Origin: an uncultured Bacteroidota bacterium
GTDB lineage: Bacteria; Bacteroidota; Bacteroidia; Chitinophagales; Chitinophagaceae
Length of the DNA: 20,087 bases
Reading direction: 5' to 3'
Assembly: GCA_903933995.1 (NCBI GenBank)
Contig: CAIZMD010000745.1
Coordinates: 1-20,087 of the forward strand
Below are positions 14,439-20,087 of the stretch, in pieces (position 1 is the first letter of the stretch; each line of letters starts with the position of its first letter). The notes beneath the pieces are model-generated. The model made no database searches, was not told the DNA's origin, and was given only the letters and a program-made list of their open reading frames with translations. Made by a program: the position numbers and the translations under genes.

Positions 14439-15627
14439 GAATCTTGGATACAATGTATGAAACAATTTGCTCTGCTACAACGGTTTTTGAAACAAGGGGT
14501 ATGAATAATCCTGCCCCATCTTGGTCAAGAATGGTTACCTGATTTTGCGAACTTCCAAAACCAGCACCTTGGTCATTGAGAGAATTGAGTACAATGGCAT
14601 CGGCATTTTTGGCCAACCGTTTTTTCTGTGCATTTTCTAATTCATTCTCTGTTTCTAGTGCAAAGCCTACTACAAATTGACCAGGCTTTTTAGACGCACC
14701 CAAATGGGCCAAAATATCTTTTGTTTTCACCAATTGTAAAGTGGGATCTGTATTTGTCTTTTTGATTTTTTGCTCCGCGATATGCTCCATTTTATAATCG
14801 GCTACGGCCGCAGATAATATAGCAATATCCATATTACCAAACACTCTATTACAAGCTTCAAACATTTCTGCAGCACTAACTACCCTTACCAATCCAATGC
14901 CGGCAAAGGCTGGAGTAAGTGCTGTTGGACCTGTTACCAAAACCACATCGGCACCTTGCAAATACAAAGCTTCAGCTAGTGCAAAGCCCATTTGTCCTGA
15001 GGAATGATTGCCTATAAATCTAACAGGGTCAATAGCTTCAAATGTAGGACCAGCTGTAACCAAAGCACGCTTTCCCTTCAAACTATCTTTTCTAAAAAAT
15101 CTACTGATCATTGCGTGTAAAATGGTTTCGGGTTCAGCCATTCTACCCGGACCAAATAAACCACTTGCCAACTCTCCCGTTTCAACGGGCATAATATAAA
15201 TGCCATCGTTATGTAGGGTTTGCAAATTCCTTTTGGTGCTGTTATGCTGCCACATGTCTTCATCCATGGCTGGCGCCACCATTACCGGACAGGTTGCAGA
15301 AAGATAGCTTGCCATTAATAGATTATCGCATTGCCCATTGGCCATTTTTGCCAAACTATTACAGCTTAAAGGCGCTATCACAAATAAGTCTGCCCATCGG
15401 CCTAACTCCACATGATTTGACCATCCTTCGGTACCAGCAAGCTCTATTAACACGGGATGATTGGTCAGTGTAGACAAGACCAAGGGAGATACAAAATCTT
15501 TTGCGGCAGGGGTCATGATCACCCTTACTTCTGCTCCAGCTTTCACCAACAACCTAACCAATAGGATAGATTTATAGGCAGCAATGCTGGCCGTAATTCC
15601 CAGTAAGATTTTTTTTCCTTGCAACAT
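14431..15627 (-). CDS. coaBC: Bifunctional CoaBC: phosphopantothenoylcysteine decarboxylase / phosphopantothenate-cysteine ligase
   Basis: 398 residues, the standard fused length. The CoaC half (1-180) has KKILLGITASIAAYKS (flavin binding), NHVELGRWAD with the catalytic His72, and APAMDEDMW (118-126), where E. coli has Asn125 but this protein has Asp122. GELASGLFGPGRM (151-163) has Ser155 at the place of E. coli Cys158. The CoaB half (185-398) has the GPTFEAIDPVRFIGNHSSGQMGFALA nucleotide-binding segment, SAAVADY, KIKK and ADAIVLNSL. The enzyme makes 4'-phosphopantetheine from phosphopantothenate, cysteine and CTP in CoA synthesis. It lies after the rpoZ terminator and overlaps porD by 8 nt. 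Confidence 0.96.
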   Translation of the reverse strand: MLQGKKILLGITASIAAYKSILLVRLLVKAGAEVRVIMTPAAKDFVSPLVLSTLTNHPVLIELAGTEGWSNHVELGRWADLFVIAPLSCNSLAKMANGQCDNLLMASYLSATCPVMVAPAMDEDMWQHNSTKRNLQTLHNDGIYIMPVETGELASGLFGPGRMAEPETILHAMISRFFRKDSLKGKRALVTAGPTFEAIDPVRFIGNHSSGQMGFALAEALYLQGADVVLVTGPTALTPAFAGIGLVRVVSAAEMFEACNRVFGNMDIAILSAAVADYKMEHIAEQKIKKTNTDPTLQLVKTKDILAHLGASKKPGQFVVGFALETENELENAQKKRLAKNADAIVLNSLNDQGAGFGSSQNQVTILDQDGAGLFIPLVSKTVVAEQIVSYIVSKIHA

Positions 15628-15653
15628 GGTTTCTAGTTAGACTTGAAAATAAC

Positions 15654-15682
15654 AAAAAACGACAGGCAAATGCTGTCGTTTT
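15654..15682 (-). terminator. Intrinsic terminator of bamD-rpoZ
   Basis: AAAACGACAG (15656-15665) and CTGTCGTTTT (15673-15682) form a perfect 10-bp stem with a 7-nt loop. On the minus strand it is followed by TTTTTTG. It separates rpoZ from coaBC; the symmetric A/T flanks could also allow action on the plus strand. Confidence 0.88.
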
Positions 15683-15706
15683 AGGTATTTACATAAATTT
15701 TATCTA

Positions 15707-16051
15707 TTAACGGAACAGGTCGTTCTCGTTATTTCTTCTATGGTAGATTTTGTTTTCCATGAACTCTTGGGTAGCCAAGATAGCTGGATTAGGCATTTTT
15801 TCATAAGCCCTAGAGATTTCTATCTGCTCTTTGTTTTCGTGAATTTCTTCTAAAGAGTCAGTGTGGCTAGCAAATTCTTCTAGTTTATTATGTAGTTCCT
15901 CACGCAAAGAAATATTAATTTGGTTAGCCCTTCTTGCAATGATGGCAATGGATTCGTACAAATTACCTGTTTTTCCTTTGATCTCAATCAGGCTTTTGGT
16001 TTCAACAACGCTGGCAGTGTTAGCGCTCATTTGCCTTCTTAATTTGCTCAT
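15707..16051 (-). CDS. rpoZ: DNA-directed RNA polymerase omega subunit
   Basis: 114 residues. GNLYESIAIIARRANQINISLREEL (29-53) is the conserved omega/Rpb6 core (compare NRFxLVxxAAxRARQL), and a later YEKMPNPAILATQEFME (81-97) takes the place of the KPxxIALEE helix. The sequence is longer and more diverged than the E. coli protein, as is normal in Bacteroidota. Omega helps RNA polymerase assembly by binding beta-prime. The ATG overlaps the bamD stop (ATGA), a coupled pair. An internal Met8 (MSANTASV) is an alternative start. The gene ends at a strong terminator. Confidence 0.85.
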   Translation of the reverse strand: MSKLRRQMSANTASVVETKSLIEIKGKTGNLYESIAIIARRANQINISLREELHNKLEEFASHTDSLEEIHENKEQIEISRAYEKMPNPAILATQEFMENKIYHRRNNENDLFR

Positions 16052-16845
16052 TTTTTCAGGTTTTTGATAAAGTTATTTGTTTGTGTTTTTATTTTGGCCA
16101 CTTCTGCCAGGTATTTGCTTTCGCTGAATCGCTCTGAGAAGTCGGCACATTCTGACAACACTTTTTCATAGCGTGCCAATTGCTTGTCTTCATAGCTCAT
16201 TTCAGCATATTTGAAATAAGACTTAATTACTTGCAGCTTGTACTCATCCGCCTTTTTGCTGTCTGGAAAATTATCAGACACGTTTCCATAGGCAATGGCC
16301 GCGGCCTTAAAGAATCCTAGGTTGTAATACAATCCAGCACTCTTATAATCTTTGGCTTCCAATTTCTCCCTGCATTTGTCAATAATATCAGCCGCCTCTT
16401 TTCCTCTAGGAGAACTTGGGTGGGTATTGATAAAAGTTTGCATCAGACCAATGGTCTTATTGGTATTGGTTTGATCAAGATCAATCTTGGGAGACTGCTT
16501 AAAATAGCAGTAAGCCCGCATGTAATCACATTCTTCCACTTTGGCACTGTTTGGAAAACTCTCCACAAAACTCTTAAAAAGATTCTCTGCATTTAGATAA
16601 TCCTTCTGGTAGTAATAGGAATAGGCAAATTTATAATAAGCCTCTTCGTATCCGGGAGTGCCCTTGATATAGGGAAAAATGTCTTCAAAGAGCTGTTGTG
16701 CGTATCCGTAATTCTTTTGCTCGTAATACTGGTCCGCCATCTTATGCTTGTACTCGTAATCCTTGCTCTTCACAATCTTGGAGAACTTGTTGGAGCAGCT
16801 GCCGAGTACCAGAACCGAAAACAATAAAATGAGGATCCTATTCAT
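16048..16845 (-). CDS. bamD: Outer membrane protein assembly factor BamD (lipoprotein)
   Basis: 265 residues from the ATG at 16845. MNRILILLFSVLVLGSC is a lipoprotein signal with lipidated Cys17. The rest is all-helical with TPR-like repeats: HKMADQYYEQKNYGYAQQLFEDIFPYI, YYKFAYSYYYQKDYLNAENLFKSFVESFPNS, ECDYMRAYCYFK, then SAGLYYNLGFFKAAAIAYGNVSDNFPDS. This is the YfiO/BamD pattern; it works with BamA at the inner face of the outer membrane to insert beta-barrels. The frame can be read 4 codons further to a TTG at 16857, but that TTG lies inside an exact -7 promoter box, so the ATG is preferred. It overlaps rpoZ by 4 nt. Confidence 0.93.
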   Translation of the reverse strand: MNRILILLFSVLVLGSCSNKFSKIVKSKDYEYKHKMADQYYEQKNYGYAQQLFEDIFPYIKGTPGYEEAYYKFAYSYYYQKDYLNAENLFKSFVESFPNSAKVEECDYMRAYCYFKQSPKIDLDQTNTNKTIGLMQTFINTHPSSPRGKEAADIIDKCREKLEAKDYKSAGLYYNLGFFKAAAIAYGNVSDNFPDSKKADEYKLQVIKSYFKYAEMSYEDKQLARYEKVLSECADFSERFSESKYLAEVAKIKTQTNNFIKNLKK

Positions 16846-16854
16846 ACAAGTTTG

Positions 16855-16862
16855 CAAAATTA
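16855..16862 (-). promoter_or_regulatory. Candidate -7 box (TAATTTTG) for bamD-rpoZ
   Basis: Minus-strand TAATTTTG matches TAnnTTTG exactly and ends 9 nt before the bamD ATG at 16845, so the leader would be about 3-6 nt. No TTG at the standard -33 spacing; one occurs at only 12 nt, too close to count. Confidence 0.55.
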
Positions 16863-16927
16863 GTTATTATCGGGCAATATATAAACTTGGATCTTGGTTT
16901 GGGCCAAATCCTAGTTAAGAATTACCT

Positions 16928-16962
16928 AAAAAGGCTGTTCCACCTAAGCGGAACAGCCTTTT
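16928..16962 (-). terminator. Intrinsic terminator of rpsA
   Basis: AAAAGGCTGTTCC (16929-16941) and GGAACAGCCTTTT (16950-16962) form a perfect 13-bp stem with an 8-nt loop; the minus strand continues with T's (16928-16932, partly in the stem). It begins about 20 nt after the rpsA stop at 16981 and isolates rpsA from bamD. Confidence 0.9.
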
Positions 16963-16980
16963 GACTGATTCAAACAGGAA

Positions 16981-18909
16981 TTATTGCTTATCTCCTTCGC
17001 CTTCCTGCAATTTTGCCTTGATTTCGGCAAGTGCGCTCAGGTCACCCAAAGTTGTTTTTTCAACCTTGGCTTGGATGTTTTTAACAGCTTTCTTAGTGCT
17101 TTCAGATTCAGCTTTTGCTTCTTTTTTAGCAGTTTCTTTCACTTCAGCTACTTGTTGTTCCCAGATACGAGCGTGGCTCAATACAATACGCTTTTCGTTA
17201 CGATCAAACTCGATCACAACAAACTGTGTAGTTTCGTCAGCTTTCACTGTAGAACCATCTTCCTTGTTCAGGTGACGGTTAGGTGTGAATCCTTCTAAAC
17301 CATACTGTAATTGTACCAAAGCACCTTTGTCATCTTTGCGAGTAACAGTTCCTTCATGAACAGTACCTACAGCAAATGTATCTTCAAGTGCATTCCAAGG
17401 ATCTTCTTCCAATTGCTTGTGACCTAATTGCAATTTGCGGTTTTCCTTATCAATGCTCAAGATGATGATATCAATGTATTCACCAACTTTAGTGTAGTCA
17501 GTTGGGTGATTGAAACGCTTCAACCAGCTTAAGTCGCTGATGTGAATCATACCACCAATACCTGGCTCCAACTCAACAAATACGCCATAAGGAGTGATGT
17601 TTTTCACCAAACCTTTGTGCTTGCTGTTTTCAGGGAATTTGTTTTCAATAGTACTCCAAGGATCTTGGCTCATTTGTTTGATGCTCAAGCTCATTTTCCT
17701 TGCGTCTTTGTCAAGGGTAACCACTTTAGCTTCGTACTCATCTCCTAATTTGAAGAATTCCTTAGCGTTGATTGGGGTGTTAGCCCAAGTGATTTCAGAT
17801 ACGTGAACCAGACCTTCAACACCAGGCTGAATTTCTAAGAATGCACCGTAATCTTCAATATTTACCACTTTACCTTTTACAACTGATCCTTCAGACAAAC
17901 CTTCAGGCAATACGTCCCAAGGATGTGGAGTCAATTGTTTCAGACCAAGACTGATACGCTTTTTGTCGTCATCGAAGTCCAATACTACCACTTGTAATTT
18001 CTGGTCCATCTTCACCACTTCGCTTGGGTGAGAGATACGGCCCCATGAAATATCGGTGATGTACAACAAACCGTCTAAGCCACCAAGATCCATGAAAGCA
18101 CCAAAGTCTGTGATGTTTTTCACCACACCTTCCAATACTTGTCCTTTTTCTAGTTTGCTCATGATCTCGGCACGTTGTGCTTCAATATCACTTTCAATCA
18201 GTGCTTTGTGAGATACTACGGCATTCTTAATGGCTTCGTTAATCTTAACCACTTTGAACTCCATAGTTTTTCCTACAAACTGATCGTAGTCAGTTACAGG
18301 TTTAACGTCAATCTGAGAACCTGGTAAGAAAGTTTCCATACCAAATACGTCTACAATCAAACCACCCTTGGTTTTGCTAGTAACAGTACCAGTGATAACT
18401 TCACCAGTCTTGTGTACTTCCACAATTCTTTCCCAAGCACGGAAGATGCGAGCAGATTTACGGCTCAGGTGCAAGTTACCGCCCCTGTCTTCTTTTTCAA
18501 CTACCATTACTTCCACTTCGTCACCAATTTTCAAGCCTGGTACGTCACGGAATTCGTTTAGTGAAACCAAACCATCGCTTTTAAAGCCAATGTTGATTAC
18601 TACGTCAGTTTTGGTCAATGCTACAACACCACCTCTAACAATCTCGCCATCGGCAATTTGTACAAAGGTTTCATCGTATACTTTGTCATACTTTAATCTT
18701 TCAGTTTCGGCATAAGAACTTACGTTACGTTTGTCGATACTCCAGTCAAAGTCATCGTGTGCTGTTTCAACAGCAACAGGTGCTTCCACAACCGCTGTAG
18801 GTGCTTCAGCCACAGGTGCATTTGTTGTTGCAGTAGGAACTTCAACAGCTTCTGAAGCTGCGGCGTTCTCCTGTGCATCTGCATTTAATTGTTTCAAGAA
18901 AAATTGCAT
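16981..18909 (-). CDS. rpsA: 30S ribosomal protein S1
   Basis: 642 residues, longer than the 557 of E. coli. The N-terminus (11-52) is an Ala/Val/Pro/Glu-rich, probably disordered extension, followed by six S1 OB-fold repeats at about 87-153, 168-236, 256-325, 340-411, 426-498 and 513-581. Repeats 3-6 are the most canonical (ITDFGAFMDLGGLDGLLYITDISW; IEDYGAFLEIQPGVEGLVHVSEITW; ITPYGVFVELEPGIGGMIHISDLSW). The C-terminal 60 residues are Lys/Glu/Ala-rich and probably helical. S1 holds mRNA on the small subunit and promotes initiation. The gene has its own promoter, a leader hairpin and a strong terminator. Confidence 0.96.
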   Translation of the reverse strand: MQFFLKQLNADAQENAAASEAVEVPTATTNAPVAEAPTAVVEAPVAVETAHDDFDWSIDKRNVSSYAETERLKYDKVYDETFVQIADGEIVRGGVVALTKTDVVINIGFKSDGLVSLNEFRDVPGLKIGDEVEVMVVEKEDRGGNLHLSRKSARIFRAWERIVEVHKTGEVITGTVTSKTKGGLIVDVFGMETFLPGSQIDVKPVTDYDQFVGKTMEFKVVKINEAIKNAVVSHKALIESDIEAQRAEIMSKLEKGQVLEGVVKNITDFGAFMDLGGLDGLLYITDISWGRISHPSEVVKMDQKLQVVVLDFDDDKKRISLGLKQLTPHPWDVLPEGLSEGSVVKGKVVNIEDYGAFLEIQPGVEGLVHVSEITWANTPINAKEFFKLGDEYEAKVVTLDKDARKMSLSIKQMSQDPWSTIENKFPENSKHKGLVKNITPYGVFVELEPGIGGMIHISDLSWLKRFNHPTDYTKVGEYIDIIILSIDKENRKLQLGHKQLEEDPWNALEDTFAVGTVHEGTVTRKDDKGALVQLQYGLEGFTPNRHLNKEDGSTVKADETTQFVVIEFDRNEKRIVLSHARIWEQQVAEVKETAKKEAKAESESTKKAVKNIQAKVEKTTLGDLSALAEIKAKLQEGEGDKQ

Positions 18910-18916
18910 AAAATAA

Positions 18917-18939
18917 CCCCGATGGTTTAAAATTCGGGG
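18917..18939 (-). promoter_or_regulatory. Leader stem-loop just upstream of rpsA
   Basis: On the minus strand CCCCGA (18939-18934) can pair with TCGGGG (18922-18917) across an 11-nt loop; the stem ends 7 nt before the rpsA ATG. The predicted transcription start is at or next to the first arm, so the hairpin would form the very 5' end of the mRNA and occupy the initiation region. A role in autoregulation is inferred. Confidence 0.45.
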
Positions 18940-18942
18940 CTG

Positions 18943-18972
18943 CGAAGGTAAGGAAAAGACGGGATTTACAAA
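18943..18972 (-). promoter_or_regulatory. Promoter of rpsA (TTTG - 18 nt - TACCTTCG)
   Basis: Minus strand: TTTG (18972-18969), 18-nt spacer, TACCTTCG (18950-18943). The -33 element is exact and the -7 differs from TAnnTTTG at one base. Spacing is within the known range for this phylum. Of the promoters seen here it is the only one with both a full TTTG and a near-consensus -7. Confidence 0.65.
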
Positions 18973-18977
18973 GGAAA

Positions 18978-19008
18978 TTAGCCCTAAAATTGGGGGTTTC
19001 AGGGCTAA
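18978..19008 (-). terminator. Inverted repeat, possible terminator of the acyl-CoA synthetase
   Basis: TTAGCCCT (18978-18985) and AGGGCTAA (19001-19008) are perfect 8-bp arms with a 15-nt loop, 29 nt after the synthetase stop on the minus strand. The following TTTCCTTTG is only a weak T tract. It also lies 5 nt upstream of the rpsA -33 element, so an operator role is possible. Confidence 0.45.
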
Positions 19009-19037
19009 AAATGCTGTTTTTGGGCGGAAATCCGGGT

Positions 19038-20087
19038 CTATGGCTTGGGCAAAAGGTGTTTTTGAACTTTCCCAAGGGCTGTTCGGGGTAATTGGTCAAT
19101 GGCCAAAAACTTTCTGGGAACTTTAAAAGAAGCAAAGGTTTTTTGACAAGCCGCTTCAATGGCTATTAGATCCGCTGAAGCTTCAAGCACCAAATAAGCA
19201 ATCGGCATTTCCCCTCTTGTTTCGTGAGGAACCCCCACAACGGATGCTTCTTTTACGCCAGCTTGTTCTAATAAAAATTCTTCTATTTCTCTGGGATAAA
19301 TATTGAATCCACCACTAATGATTAAATCAGATTTTCTGCCCCTAAGGGTAAAATAGCCATCAGCTGATACCACGCCCATATCTCCTGTTTTAAAATAGCC
19401 ATCTACAAATGCATCGGCGGTAGCCTGTTCTCTTTTCCAATAACCGGCAAATACATTGGGCCCTTTTACATAAACCTCTCCTTCCTCATCCACTTGGGCC
19501 AAGCTGCCATCGGGCTTGACGATTTTGGCAGAAATTCCAGGTAATGGAAATCCAATGGTGCCTGGTCTTCTTTCTCCATAGTAAGGATTGCTAATATTCA
19601 TCAGGGTTTCTGTCATACCATATCTCTCCAAGATAACTTGTTCATACTTTTCTTGAAATGCTTCTAAAACTTGAGCAGGAAGTGGTGCTGAGCCACAAAC
19701 AAATAATCTAGCATTAGATCCAATAATCTTTGCTGTTGCTTCTGGAAGTTCTAGTAAACGAATGTAGACTGTTGGCACTCCAAAGAATAAAGTTGGTTTG
19801 AATTGTATAAATTCTTCCGATGCTTTTTGGTGTTCAAATCTAACTAAGAGTTTCATCTTACACCCACTCATAAGCCATGCGTGAATCCCATTACCCAAAG
19901 CATGAACATGAAACAAGGGCAAACTCAATAAGAATCTGTCTTGCTCTTTTATTTGCCAACAGTTAACTAGGTTTAAACCATTGCTGATAAAATTATTGTG
20001 TGTAAGTATGGCACCTTTAGATGTGCCTGTAGTGCCACTAGTGTAAACAATGGCGGCAGGACTATCACCATTGAGATGACTGCTATC
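19038..20087 (-). CDS. Acyl-CoA synthetase (AMP-forming), malonyl-CoA synthetase (MatB/ACSF3)-like, N-terminus missing
   Basis: 349 codons are visible plus stop; the frame runs open to the window edge and lacks an estimated 150 N-terminal residues. VYTSGTTGTSKGA at about 14-26 of the visible part is the P-loop of adenylate-forming enzymes; SLPLFHVHALGNGIHAWLMSGC follows; ERYGMTETLMNISNPYYGERRPGTIGFPLPG is the A5 region and strongly resembles MatB and ACSF3; YFKTGDMG (A7), GRKSDLIISGGFNIYPREIEE (A8) and PRTALGKVQKHLL (A10, with the catalytic Lys) complete the set. It activates a carboxylic acid to its CoA thioester through an acyl-AMP. Malonate as substrate is inferred from similarity; a general short- or medium-chain acid is the alternative. 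An internal TTG at 19928 is not a real start. Confidence 0.9.
   Translation of the reverse strand, partial: DSSHLNGDSPAAIVYTSGTTGTSKGAILTHNNFISNGLNLVNCWQIKEQDRFLLSLPLFHVHALGNGIHAWLMSGCKMKLLVRFEHQKASEEFIQFKPTLFFGVPTVYIRLLELPEATAKIIGSNARLFVCGSAPLPAQVLEAFQEKYEQVILERYGMTETLMNISNPYYGERRPGTIGFPLPGISAKIVKPDGSLAQVDEEGEVYVKGPNVFAGYWKREQATADAFVDGYFKTGDMGVVSADGYFTLRGRKSDLIISGGFNIYPREIEEFLLEQAGVKEASVVGVPHETRGEMPIAYLVLEASADLIAIEAACQKTFASFKVPRKFLAIDQLPRTALGKVQKHLLPKP

Noticed and set aside
16846..16857. Upstream TTG start for bamD
   Set aside because: The TTG lies within the exact -7 box TAATTTTG, and the ATG at 16845 opens a textbook lipoprotein signal.
18842..19159. 105-codon minus-strand frame across the rpsA upstream region
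   Set aside because: It overlaps both rpsA and the synthetase out of frame, is rich in Pro/Phe/Arg typical of shadow frames, and covers the rpsA promoter.
1..20087. Search for CRISPR arrays, insertion sequences, tRNA genes, prophage or defence genes
   Set aside because: No regularly spaced repeats, transposase motifs, cloverleaf sequences or defence-type proteins were recognised by eye.

Overview
The window reads as a chromosomal housekeeping segment of a member of the Bacteroidota, most likely Chitinophagales/Chitinophagaceae (the phylum is well supported, the family is a guess). The evidence is an ATP-type PEP carboxykinase, a type IX secretion (T9SS) protein of the PorD/DUF4835 family, a T9SS C-terminal sorting domain, Bacteroidota-type BamD, RpoZ and DUF4296 lipoproteins, promoters of the TAnnTTTG type, and no convincing Shine-Dalgarno sequence before any gene. 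Base composition is even and AT-leaning. I see no tRNA, rRNA, insertion sequence, phage gene or CRISPR array.

Left part (1-7605): a truncated pckA on the minus strand is divergent from a small outer-membrane beta-barrel gene, which overlaps a convergent LOG-family phosphoribohydrolase by 20 nt. A plus-strand run follows: sodium:solute symporter, O-methyltransferase, glucosaminidase/LysM protein, hypoxanthine phosphoribosyltransferase, and a large YfbK-like von Willebrand A protein.

Middle (7621-11155): grpE-dnaJ on the minus strand diverges from an RlmI-like rRNA methyltransferase. This converges on a 113-residue secreted protein that is little more than a signal peptide plus a T9SS sorting domain.

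Right part (11155-20087), all minus strand, in transcription order: a truncated MatB-like acyl-CoA synthetase; rpsA with its own promoter and terminator; bamD-rpoZ with promoter and terminator; coaBC-porD-DUF4296 lipoprotein with overlapping reading frames; scoA-scoB; and an AhpC/TSA peroxiredoxin ending at a terminator. Envelope biogenesis (BamD, PorD), transcription (RpoZ), translation (S1) and CoA metabolism (CoaBC, ScoAB, acyl-CoA synthetase) lie side by side here.

I found no clear undescribed multi-gene system. The most useful oddities are the orphan T9SS sorting domain, start codons lying 4 nt after a -7 promoter box (predicted leaderless mRNAs), a dnaJ terminator embedded in the coding end of the facing gene, and inverted repeats in the rpsA, scoA and pckA upstream regions.
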